A stretch of 34,357 nt of DNA from Pseudomonas oleovorans subsp. oleovorans (GTDB taxonomy: Bacteria; Pseudomonadota; Gammaproteobacteria; Pseudomonadales; Pseudomonadaceae): positions 1-34,357 of the forward strand of contig NZ_NIUB01000048.1 in assembly GCF_002197815.1 (NCBI RefSeq), in the 5' to 3' direction. Both the position numbers and the translations under genes were made by a program. Below are positions 7,532 through 14,532 of the stretch, piece by piece. Under the pieces are notes generated by a model. The model was not told the origin of the DNA, searched no databases, and was given only the letters and a program-made list of their open reading frames with translations. The first letter of the stretch is position 1. The number at the start of each line of letters is the position of its first letter.

Positions 7532-7585
7532 TAGGGTCTGTTGCCGTTTCGCGCGCGGCTCGCGTCGAAACGGCAACAGACCCTA
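7532..7585. mobile_element. 54-bp palindromic mini-element (deleted MITE copy)
   Basis: TAGGGTCTGTTGCCGTTTCG (7532-7551) and its exact reverse complement (7566-7585) flank 14 bp. The first 22 bp equal the left end of the 269-bp element at 17417-17685. The last 32 bp equal its right end apart from one base. It is therefore an internal-deletion derivative of the same element. CTAG flanks both sides. It sits exactly at the stop codon of the solute-binding pseudogene (TAG, minus strand, 7583-7585). Confidence 0.85.
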
Positions 7586-8335
7586 GGCCCAGCGCTTCAG
7601 ATGCTGGGCGGTCAACTGGCGCAGATAATGGGCTTCGGCTTCAGTCAGCGCGCTACCTTCGGGGGGCACAGTGTTCGACCTGACGATTGAAGGCGCTGAG
7701 GAAACCAGGGTGGTGCTGCAGGAAATCGTGAGAGAAATAGACGCCCAGTGGTGAGTAGCGTACGAAGCGTCGCTGCAGAGCCTGTTGGGGTGGCTGCTCA
7801 GAGAGGGCGCTACGCATGGCATTGTCATCGGCCAGGAAAAGATCGATGCGCCCACGTTGCAGCAATTCGATCAATTGCTCCAGGCACAGTACCTTCTGTG
7901 CTACGGCGATGCCACGACATGCTGTTGCTTCCCAGCACGCTGCCGATGCGCAGCTCGCGGTCCCAAATCGGCTTGTTGAGGATCAGCGGATCCTGGGCGT
8001 ACCAGTATCTCCATCAGAAGCGGGGCGGACAGATGCGCGTAGCCATCGACCTGGCTGTCTGGTGCCGAGCTGAAGAAACCATCGGCGATGCGTCTACTGA
8101 CATTCTGCCGGGCTCGACTCAGCGATGTGAGCTGGATCTGATAAGGCCGCTGCAATCGATTGAAGATGCATTCGAGTACAGTTACCGAGCTACCGCTAAG
8201 TTCGCCGTCTACCACCAGTTGGTAAGGATCCTCGAGGCTGGTGTCGAGGCGCACGGTTGAGTTGTCTTGGTCATTGGCCTGCGCCAAGGTCGAGACAGCC
8301 AGTAACAGGCAGGGCAGCAGATGGCGTGCTGGCAT
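7583..8335 (-). pseudogene. Periplasmic solute-binding protein, frameshifted
   Basis: The start at 8335 opens with a signal peptide (MPARHLLPCLLLAVSTLAQA). The reading then needs three frame changes. The first is near 8001-8010 (SAPLLME to WYAQDPLILNKPIWDRELRI). The second is near 7917-7925 (to IAVAQKVLCLEQLIELL and RGRIDLFLADDNAMRSAL). The third is in a run of six G at 7661-7666 (to EGSALTEAEAHYLRQL). The whole looks like a solute-binding protein family 3 relative, of the kind that binds amino acids or acts as an orphan periplasmic sensor. No permease genes are near. The stop TAG lies in the end of the 54-bp element. The third shift, in a homopolymer, could be a sequencing error; the other two make decay the better explanation. 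Confidence 0.75.
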
Positions 8336-8388
8336 CGAGTCATTTAGCGTATGGGTTGTTATTTCCAGTTTAGGTGAGGGGAGTGGAT

Positions 8389-9045
8389 ATGCACGCGACA
8401 TTCTGGCAGGAGCGCTGGGCGCGCGATCAGATCGGTTTTCATCAGCAAAAGGTCAACGGCTACCTGCGTCGTCACTGGTCCGCGCTCGGGCTGGCGAAAG
8501 GTGCGGCGGTGCTGGTGCCGCTGTGTGGCAAGAGTCTCGACCTGGTCTGGTTGGCGGAGCAGGGGCATGCCGTGATCGGAGTGGAGCTGGCCGAGCGCGC
8601 GGTGCAGGATTTCTTCGTTGAGCGTGATATGCAGCCACAGGTGTCGCAGCACGGGGCGTTCAAGGTCTACCAGGCGGGCGCGCTGCGGATTTTGTGCGGC
8701 GACTTTTTCGCCTTGAGTCGTGACGACGTTGCCGGGTGCCGGGCTTTCTATGACCGCGCTGCGCTGATCGCCCTGCCGCCGGAAATGCGCGAGCGCTACG
8801 CCGCCCACCTGCAGGCGATATTGCCGGATAACTGCCAGGGCCTGCTGGTGACCCTGGTGTACGACCAGCAGCGGATGGATGGCCCGCCATTCTCGGTCGA
8901 AGACGCTGAGGTGATGCAGCATTTCGCGGCCAGTTGGGCGCTGCGCATGGTCGAGGAAAAGGACGTGCTGGCCGGTAATCCGCGTTTCAGCGATAGCGGT
9001 CTCGCTGCAGTGGATGAGAGAGTCTTTCATCTGACGCGCCGCTAG
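8389..9045 (+). CDS. tpm: Thiopurine S-methyltransferase
   Basis: This 218-residue class I SAM-dependent methyltransferase matches the bacterial TPMT pattern from the first residues (MHATFWQERWARDQIGFHQ). The SAM-binding segment VLVPLCGKSLDLVWLAEQG and the acidic VIGVELAERAV end of strand two follow. Later come FYDRAALIALPPEMRERYA and the C-terminal VFHLTRR. Bacterial members methylate selenium and tellurium oxyanions as well as thiopurines. ATG 8389 gives the usual length of 218 residues; the frame is open to 8374 without support. It lies before a shared terminator and converges on htpX. Confidence 0.95.
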   Translation: MHATFWQERWARDQIGFHQQKVNGYLRRHWSALGLAKGAAVLVPLCGKSLDLVWLAEQGHAVIGVELAERAVQDFFVERDMQPQVSQHGAFKVYQAGALRILCGDFFALSRDDVAGCRAFYDRAALIALPPEMRERYAAHLQAILPDNCQGLLVTLVYDQQRMDGPPFSVEDAEVMQHFAASWALRMVEEKDVLAGNPRFSDSGLAAVDERVFHLTRR

Positions 9046-9060
9046 CGGCAGCCCCAATGA

Positions 9061-9087
9061 AAAGGCGACCCGAAGGTCGCCTTTTTT
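9061..9087 (+). terminator. Intrinsic terminator of tpm, between tpm and htpX
   Basis: AAAGGCGACC (9061-9070), loop CGAA, GGTCGCCTTT (9075-9084), then more T. The perfect 10-bp stem and T-run stop the tpm transcript. The A-rich start (GAAAA) makes it partly usable for htpX in the other direction. Confidence 0.93.
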
Positions 9088-9103
9088 GTCCGTGACGGAT
9101 GGA

Positions 9104-9976
9104 TCAGCCGCGGCGGCGCAGCGCCTCGATACGATCTTCCAGCGGCGGGTGGCTCATCAGCAGACCGGCCAGGCCGTTCTTCAGGCCGCCATTAATGCCG
9201 AAGGCAGTGAGGCTGTCGGGCATCTGCACCGGCACGCCTTGTTCGGCGCGCAGACGCTGCAGCGCGGCGATCATGGCGCCGGTACCGGCCAGGCGAGCAC
9301 CGGCTTCGTCGGCCTTGTACTCGCGCTTGCGCGAGAACCACATGACGATGATGCTGGCCAGGATGCCCAGTACCAGCTCGGCGAAGATGGTCGCGACGAA
9401 GTAGCCGATGCCATGGCCGTCTTCGTTCTTGAGGATCACCTTGTCGACGAAGTTGCCGAAAATGCGCGCGAAGAACATGACGAAGGTGTTCACCACACCC
9501 TGGATCAGTGCCAGGGTGACCATGTCGCCATTGGCAACGTGGCCGATCTCGTGAGCCAGTACCGCACGCACTTCATCAGGGGAGAAACGCTCGAGCAGAC
9601 CCTGGCTGACCGCGACCAGTGCGTCGTTCTTGTTCCAGCCGGTGGCGAAGGCATTGGCCTCGTAGGCCGGGAAGATGCCGACTTCAGGCATCTTGACCCC
9701 GGCTTGGCGCGACAGCTCCTCGACGGTCTGCAGCAGCCACTGTTCGTGACGGGTGCGTGGCTGGGTGATGATCTGTGTGCCGGTGCTCATCTTCGCCATC
9801 CACTTGGAGATGAACAGCGACACCAGCGAGCCGGCAAAACCGAACACGGCGCAGAAAATCAGTAGGCTGCCATAGTTCTGGCCGGTGAAACGGTCGACCC
9901 CCAGCAGTTTGAGGGTGATGCTGGCGATAACCAGAACCGCCAGGTTGGTGGCCAGGAACAACATAATGCGCATCAT
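9104..9976 (-). CDS. htpX: HtpX membrane zinc metalloprotease
   Basis: This 290-residue M48 protease of the inner membrane takes part in quality control of membrane proteins. Two hydrophobic segments at about 3-25 and 35-58 precede the catalytic domain. The zinc motif HEIGH is at 142-146, followed by two more membrane segments (VTLALIQGVVNTFVMFFARI and ATIFAELVLGILASIIVMW). EYKADEAGA carries the third zinc ligand. The C-terminal LMSHPPLEDRIEALR is diagnostic. M2 is an equally possible start. The upstream site at 10024-10053 resembles a heat-shock promoter, as expected for this gene. Confidence 0.96.
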   Translation of the reverse strand: MMRIMLFLATNLAVLVIASITLKLLGVDRFTGQNYGSLLIFCAVFGFAGSLVSLFISKWMAKMSTGTQIITQPRTRHEQWLLQTVEELSRQAGVKMPEVGIFPAYEANAFATGWNKNDALVAVSQGLLERFSPDEVRAVLAHEIGHVANGDMVTLALIQGVVNTFVMFFARIFGNFVDKVILKNEDGHGIGYFVATIFAELVLGILASIIVMWFSRKREYKADEAGARLAGTGAMIAALQRLRAEQGVPVQMPDSLTAFGINGGLKNGLAGLLMSHPPLEDRIEALRRRG

Positions 9977-10023
9977 GGTGTGAACGGACTCCTCACGGGG
10001 AAAGACGTACGAGTAATGCCGGC

Positions 10024-10053
10024 TATATAAGGGCGCCCCCCCGGGGCTTTCAA
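10024..10053 (-). promoter_or_regulatory. Candidate heat-shock (sigma32) or sigma70 promoter of htpX
   Basis: Read on the minus strand, TTGAAA (10053-10048) is followed after 14 bp by CCCTTATATA (10033-10024). The sigma32 pattern is CTTGAAA, 11-16 bp, CCCCATnT. The same bases also give a sigma70 reading, TTGAAA, 18 bp, TATATA. Transcription would start near 10017, about 40 bp before the htpX ATG. Family knowledge of htpX as a heat-shock gene favours the first reading. Confidence 0.55.
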
Positions 10054-10070
10054 CCAGCGACTATTTCAAA

Positions 10071-10517
10071 CTATGTCTCTTGACCTTGTAGCGTACTCTC
10101 GAACAGCAGGCGAGTCAGGCGGGCGGTGCGCTCGCCGTGCTGCTGGGCCAGGGCCTCGCGCAGCTGAAATGCCAATGTGGCATGTACGCGGCGCACGCTT
10201 GGCGGCAGCACTTCACCCTCGCGCAAAGCGTGGGGAATGGCGCGTGACAGGCGCAGAAAACCTTTCTCGCTCAGCACCGCCTGATCCAGCGCGTCGTAAG
10301 CGATGGTCGACTCGAAACGCAGATAGCCTTCCTCGGCCAGCCACAGTAGCGCGCCGAGGCAGGCCTGGTGACGCTTGCTGGGCAGGCCGAATTCGTCCGG
10401 CTCCTCGCGCCCGATCAGGTCTTCCACGTACAGCGCCATCTTGCGCGGGAAGGCCTGATAGAGCATGAGCAGGCCGCTGGCGGCGTCCTTGTAGAAATCG
10501 TCGATCTGCAGGTCCAT
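10071..10517 (-). CDS. Conserved protein of unknown function (PA2829-like)
   Basis: This 148-residue soluble protein has no signal peptide and no membrane segment. I recall a gene at this place in other Pseudomonas (between the alaA-type aminotransferase and htpX) but know no function. The sequence is mostly helical in appearance. It has KRHQACLGALLWLAEEGYLRFE followed by LDQAVLSEKGFLRLSRAI, which looks like a winged-helix-type arrangement, although no DNA-binding motif is clear. The start lies only 6 bp after the aminotransferase stop, so the two are surely co-transcribed. The stop lies just upstream of the htpX promoter candidate. Confidence 0.85.
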   Translation of the reverse strand: MDLQIDDFYKDAASGLLMLYQAFPRKMALYVEDLIGREEPDEFGLPSKRHQACLGALLWLAEEGYLRFESTIAYDALDQAVLSEKGFLRLSRAIPHALREGEVLPPSVRRVHATLAFQLREALAQQHGERTARLTRLLFESTLQGQET

Positions 10518-10523
10518 GTCGGC

Positions 10524-11735
10524 TTACTGGCTGTAACCTTTGAGGAAGTTGCCGATACGACCGATGGCCTGCTCCAGGTCGTCGACGCGGGGCAGGGTGA
10601 CCACACGGAAATGATCCGGCCACGGCCAGTTGAAGGCGGTGCCCTGGACGATCAGCAGTTTTTCCGACAGCAGCAGATCGAGGACGAACTTTTCGTCGTT
10701 GTGGATCGGGCAGACCTTGGGGTCGATCCTGGGGAAGGCATACAGCGCGCCCATGGGTTTGACGCAGCTGACCCCGGGAATGTCGTTGAGCAGTTCCCAG
10801 GCGCGGTTGCGCTGCTCCAGCAGGCGGCCGTTGGGCAGCACCAGATCGTTGATGCTCTGGTAGCCGCCGAGCGCGGTCTGGATTGCATGCTGGCTCGGCA
10901 CGTTGGCGCACAGGCGCATGTTGGCCAGGATATCCAGGCCTTCGATATAGCTCTGCGCCCGGTGCTTGGGCCCGGAGATGGCCACCCAGCCGGAGCGGAA
11001 ACCGGCCACGCGGTAGCTCTTGGACAGGCCGTTGAAGGTCAGGCAGAGCACGTCCGGTGCCAGCGAGGCGGTGCTGATGTGCACGGCCTCGTCGTAGAGG
11101 ATCTTGTCGTAGATCTCGTCGGAGAAGATCACCAGGTTGTGCTGGCGCGCCAGCTCGACGATGTCCTGCAGCACTTCGCGCGAGTACACCGCGCCGGTGG
11201 GGTTGTTCGGGTTGATCAGCACCAGGGCCTTGGTGTTCGGCGTGATCTTGGCACGCATGTCGGCGATATCCGGGAACCAGCCGGCCTGTTCATCGCACAG
11301 GTAATGCACCGGCTTGCCGCCGGAGAGGGCCACGGCAGCCGTCCACAGCGGGTAATCCGGCGCCGGGATCAGCACCTCGTCACCGTTGTTGAGCAGCGCC
11401 TGCATGGCCATCACGATCAGCTCGGACACCCCGTTGCCGAGGTAGATGTCCTCGATACCGACGCCTTCGACCTGCTTCTGCTGGTAATACTGCATCACCG
11501 CCTTGCGCGCGCTGAACAGGCCCTTGGAGTCGCTGTAGCCCTGGGCAGTGGGCAGGTTGCGGATGACGTCCTGGAGGATTTCTTCCGGTGCCTCGAAACC
11601 GAACGGCGCCGGGTTGCCGATGTTCAGCTTGAGGATGCGGTGGCCTTCCTCCTCCAGACGCTTGGCGTGCTTGAGCACCGGCCCGCGAATGTCGTAGCAG
11701 ACGTTGGCGAGCTTGTTCGATTTGCTGACCTGCAT
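10524..11735 (-). CDS. alaA: AlaA-type alanine/glutamate-pyruvate aminotransferase
   Basis: This 403-residue PLP-dependent class I/II aminotransferase is close to E. coli AlaA, which makes alanine from pyruvate and glutamate. Clear marks are the start MQVSKSNKLANVCYDIRGP, LKLNIGNPAPFGFEAP, PDYPLWTAAV, LINPNNPTGAVY, IFSDEIYDKILYD and the PLP-lysine motif TFNGLSKSYRVAGFR. ATG 11735 is chosen over the in-frame codon at 11780, because 15 extra residues (with PPNG) do not fit the family. The length matches AlaA (about 405). The gene forms an operon with the 148-residue unknown and is divergent from msrB. Confidence 0.93.
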   Translation of the reverse strand: MQVSKSNKLANVCYDIRGPVLKHAKRLEEEGHRILKLNIGNPAPFGFEAPEEILQDVIRNLPTAQGYSDSKGLFSARKAVMQYYQQKQVEGVGIEDIYLGNGVSELIVMAMQALLNNGDEVLIPAPDYPLWTAAVALSGGKPVHYLCDEQAGWFPDIADMRAKITPNTKALVLINPNNPTGAVYSREVLQDIVELARQHNLVIFSDEIYDKILYDEAVHISTASLAPDVLCLTFNGLSKSYRVAGFRSGWVAISGPKHRAQSYIEGLDILANMRLCANVPSQHAIQTALGGYQSINDLVLPNGRLLEQRNRAWELLNDIPGVSCVKPMGALYAFPRIDPKVCPIHNDEKFVLDLLLSEKLLIVQGTAFNWPWPDHFRVVTLPRVDDLEQAIGRIGNFLKGYSQ

Positions 11736-11905
11736 GTGAGAAATCCCATTCGGTGGATGACCCGCTGAATCACGCTGCAAAAGTATCCTCTGGCGGAACC
11801 TTGGCAGCCCGCAGGGCGGGTGACAGACTGGGCACGAATCATACGTTGCAGCCTGACCCTGGCAAAGCTGTCGGTCGGGCTTTTTTACGAGGAGGGAAGC
11901 AGTCC

Positions 11906-12304
11906 GTGGATAAAGTCGAGAAATCCCTGGATGCCTGGCGTGAAGTGTTGTCGCCGGAACAGTTCCACGTCTGCCGCCTGGGCGGCACCGAAAGGCCTTT
12001 TACCGGGCAATATCACGACAGCAAGGTGGCGGGCGTCTATCACTGTGTCTGTTGTGGCGAGGCGCTGTTCGACTCCGCCGCCAAGTACGATTCCGGTTGC
12101 GGCTGGCCCAGCTATTTTCAGCCGCTCAGTGCGACGGTGATCCGTGAGCTGGATGACTTCAGCCATGGCATGCAGCGTATCGAGGTCAGATGCGCCAAAT
12201 GCGATGCGCACCTGGGCCACGTCTTTCCTGATGGGCCGCGTCCGACCGGTTTGCGTTACTGCATCAACTCGGTGTCGCTGAAGTTCGCGCCGCGCGAGCC
12301 ATGA
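11906..12304 (+). CDS. msrB: Peptide-methionine (R)-S-oxide reductase MsrB
   Basis: This 132-residue repair enzyme reduces methionine-R-sulfoxide in proteins. Zinc is held by two CxxC pairs (C47/C50 and C96/C99). The catalytic cysteine is C119 in LRYCINSVSL. GCGWPSYFQP and HLGHVFPDGP are family marks. The start is GTG 11906, with GAGGAGGGAAGC before it. The longer open frame back to 11753 is not needed. Length and position beside the alaA-type gene agree with other Pseudomonas. It is cytoplasmic, since there is no signal peptide. Confidence 0.95.
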   Translation: MDKVEKSLDAWREVLSPEQFHVCRLGGTERPFTGQYHDSKVAGVYHCVCCGEALFDSAAKYDSGCGWPSYFQPLSATVIRELDDFSHGMQRIEVRCAKCDAHLGHVFPDGPRPTGLRYCINSVSLKFAPREP

Positions 12305-12351
12305 TGGATGAACGATGGACTGCCACGAGCGGGCAGCCCGGCTGAGTTTTT

Positions 12352-12531
12352 TCAGCGTTTCTGTGGACGGTTCTGCTGGCTTTGTTCCAGAAGCTGGCAG
12401 GCCTGCTGGATCATCGCTTCGGTGATCGGCACTTCGCGCCCCTGAGCGTCGATGATGAAGCCACCGATCGGCGTTGGGCGGGCGTGGTTGTTCAGGTGTT
12501 GCGGCTGATTGGCAGTGTTGTGCAAGCTCAT
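12352..12531 (-). CDS. Small PA1571-family protein, unknown function
   Basis: This 59-residue protein starts MSLHNTANQPQHLN. It has the conserved core PIGGFIIDAQGREVPITEAM and ends in a basic, glutamine-rich tail (QSQQNRPQKR). I recall short proteins like this beside the ATP-NAD kinase gene in Pseudomonas. It is divergent from that gene here too, with the start 148 bp away. ATG 12531 fits the length; the frame extends to 12681 without family support. No function is known to me. Confidence 0.8.
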   Translation of the reverse strand: MSLHNTANQPQHLNNHARPTPIGGFIIDAQGREVPITEAMIQQACQLLEQSQQNRPQKR

Positions 12532-12679
12532 GGCCTGTCTCCTCATCGATTCTGCGCGCAGTCTAGTGGTGCCGGATGAAGGTGCGGTGACAGTGAAGGT
12601 GTACGGAAAACCGTCACGCCGGCAACGCAGAGCAGGTACAAGCAGGCTGCATGCCAGTCTGCCGGTAATTGAGGAAGGC

Positions 12680-13795
12680 ATGTCGCGTTTTCATATAGGT
12701 CTGATCATCAACCCTCTGGCCGGGCTGGGTGGCCCGGCTGCACTCAAGGGCAGCGACGGCGTGGCCGAGCAGGCCCTGGCACTCGGCGTTGAACCGAAGG
12801 CTGCGCAGCGTACGCGCACGGCGCTGGAGCAACTGTTGGCGCTGCGTGAGCGCATTGAGTTCGTCACCTATCCCGGTGCCATGGGCGGCGATTTGTTGGC
12901 GCAGATGGGCTTTGAGCATCGTCTGCTGGGACAGTTGGGCGACGAGCCCAGCACGGCCGACGACACCCGTCGTGCTGTGCAACACCTGCAGGACGCCGGT
13001 GCGGCACTGATTCTATTTGCCGGTGGCGATGGCACTGCGCGTGATGTATGTGCCGTGATCAGGGACGGGCAGCCGGTGCTGGGCATTCCGGCGGGGGTGA
13101 AGATCCAGTCCGGGGTGTACGCCATTAGCCCGCGAGCGGCCGGTGAGCTGACGGCGCGCCTGGTCGAAGGCGGTTTGGTTCGTCTGGCCAGCGGCGAGGT
13201 GCGTGACATCGACGAGAATGCCCTGCGTGAGGGGCGCGTTACCGCGCGCTGGTACGGCGAGTTGTGCGTGCCGCAGGAGGGCGGTTACGTGCAGGCGGTC
13301 AAGCAGGGCGGCGTGGAGTCCGAAGAGCTGGTGCTGGCTGATCTGGCTGCCTGGCTGGAGGCTGAATGGGAGCCCGGTGTGCGTTATGTATTTGGCCCCG
13401 GTTCGACCTTGCATGGCCTGGCGCAGAATCTCGGGCTGGACACCACCTTGCTGGGCGTCGATGTGATCGAGGACGGCCAGGTGATCGCCCGTGACGTCAA
13501 CGAGGCCGAGCTGTTCGCCCTGGTCGAGGCGCATCCGACCTACTTGCTGGTCACCGCCATCGGGGGGCAGGGTCATGTCATCGGGCGTGGCAACCAGCAG
13601 ATCAGCCCCCGTGTGCTGCGTGCGGTCGGCCTGGAGCGCCTGCGTGTGGTGGCGACCAAGCGCAAGCTGGCGACACTGAATGGCCGGCCGCTGCTGGTCG
13701 ACAGCGGCGACGTGACGCTGGACGACGCCTTTCCCGATGCCATACGGGTCTGGGCCGGTTACAGGGAAGAGTTGCTGTACCCTCTGGCGCGATAG
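12680..13795 (+). CDS. ATP-NAD kinase family protein
   Basis: This 371-residue protein belongs to the NAD kinase/diacylglycerol kinase fold, in the less-studied branch annotated as ATP-NAD kinase (PA1572-like). The N-terminus FHIGLIINPLAGLGGPAALKG holds the INPxxGxGG pattern of the family. FAGGDGTARDV (GGDG at 115-118) is the phosphate-binding motif. PVLGIPAGVKIQSGVYAISP follows. The C-terminal third (YVFGPGSTLHGLAQNLGL, TAIGGQGHVIGRGNQQISP) is typical of this branch only. ATG 12680 is chosen because it directly precedes the family N-terminus and has GAGGAAGG upstream. The DUF1287 gene follows after 9 bp, so they share an operon. Whether it phosphorylates NAD itself is inferred. Confidence 0.88.
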   Translation: MSRFHIGLIINPLAGLGGPAALKGSDGVAEQALALGVEPKAAQRTRTALEQLLALRERIEFVTYPGAMGGDLLAQMGFEHRLLGQLGDEPSTADDTRRAVQHLQDAGAALILFAGGDGTARDVCAVIRDGQPVLGIPAGVKIQSGVYAISPRAAGELTARLVEGGLVRLASGEVRDIDENALREGRVTARWYGELCVPQEGGYVQAVKQGGVESEELVLADLAAWLEAEWEPGVRYVFGPGSTLHGLAQNLGLDTTLLGVDVIEDGQVIARDVNEAELFALVEAHPTYLLVTAIGGQGHVIGRGNQQISPRVLRAVGLERLRVVATKRKLATLNGRPLLVDSGDVTLDDAFPDAIRVWAGYREELLYPLAR

Positions 13796-13804
13796 GAGAG
13801 CGAG

Positions 13805-14395
13805 ATGCGCGGGCTGATTCTGCTGTTGCTCTGGTCACTGGCGCTGGCCGCACAGGCCATCGAAGCTGAAAAGCTGGTGCGCGATGCACGCCAGCAGATC
13901 GGTGTGACGCTGAGCTATGACCCGGCCTACCGCCAGTTGAGCTATCCCGGTGGTGATGTGCCGATGGCCACAGGGGTCTGCACCGACGTGGTGATCCGCG
14001 CACTGCGCCAGCAGGGGCTGGACTTGCAGGAAGCGGTGCACCGCGACATGCGCGGCAGCTTCTCCGTCTATCCGAAGAACTGGGGGCTGAATCGCCCGGA
14101 CAGCAATATTGACCACCGCCGTGTGCCCAACCTGATGACCTGGTTCAAGCGTCAGGGCTGGTCGCTGCCGCTTAGCCAGGCGGCTTCGGCGTATCGGCCG
14201 GGCGATATCGTCACCTGGGATCTGGGCCGTGGTCTCACGCATATCGGTATCGTCAGCGATCATCGGGCGGCAACGGGTGTGCCGCTGATTCTGCACAACA
14301 TCGGCCGTGGTACGCAGGAGGAGGACATCCTCTTCAGCTATCGCATTACCGGCCATTATCGTCCGCCAGCAGAGCTGGCGAAGACGGGCTCATAA
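13805..14395 (+). CDS. DUF1287 periplasmic protein
   Basis: This 196-residue protein has a clear signal peptide (MRGLILLLLWSLALAAQA), so it acts in the periplasm. The DUF1287 core follows: LSYPGGDVPMATGVCTDVVI, then RDMRGSFSVYPKNWGL, NIDHRRVPNLMTWFKR, and GDIVTWDLGRGLTHIGIVSD. The cysteine in GVCTD and the histidine in LTHIGIVSD resemble the Cys-His pair of the NlpC/P60-type peptidase fold, so a peptidoglycan or amidase role is possible. That is a structural guess. It is in an operon with the ATP-NAD kinase gene. Confidence 0.88.
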   Translation: MRGLILLLLWSLALAAQAIEAEKLVRDARQQIGVTLSYDPAYRQLSYPGGDVPMATGVCTDVVIRALRQQGLDLQEAVHRDMRGSFSVYPKNWGLNRPDSNIDHRRVPNLMTWFKRQGWSLPLSQAASAYRPGDIVTWDLGRGLTHIGIVSDHRAATGVPLILHNIGRGTQEEDILFSYRITGHYRPPAELAKTGS

Positions 14396-14532
14396 GCCGT
14401 CGCGGTCGCCTGCCTCGGCAATGGACGCAGCCGCTTGAGGTTGCGCGCCGCCGCCCCCAACTGCTGACTCAGACATTCAACTTCCTGCCGCCAGCGGCTG
14501 CGACACCTTCGGCCGCTGACCTGAGACCTGCC

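Noticed and set aside
12305..12351. Hairpin CTGCC...GGGCAG with a later T-run after msrB
   Set aside because: The stem is short and the T-run is 10 bases away, so it is too weak to list as a terminator.
14396..14532. Possible small minus-strand gene upstream of the ABC exporter (segment WRQEVECLSQQLGAAARN)
   Set aside because: It looks coiled-coil-like, but I found no start codon with a ribosome site and the frame runs into the DUF1287 gene.
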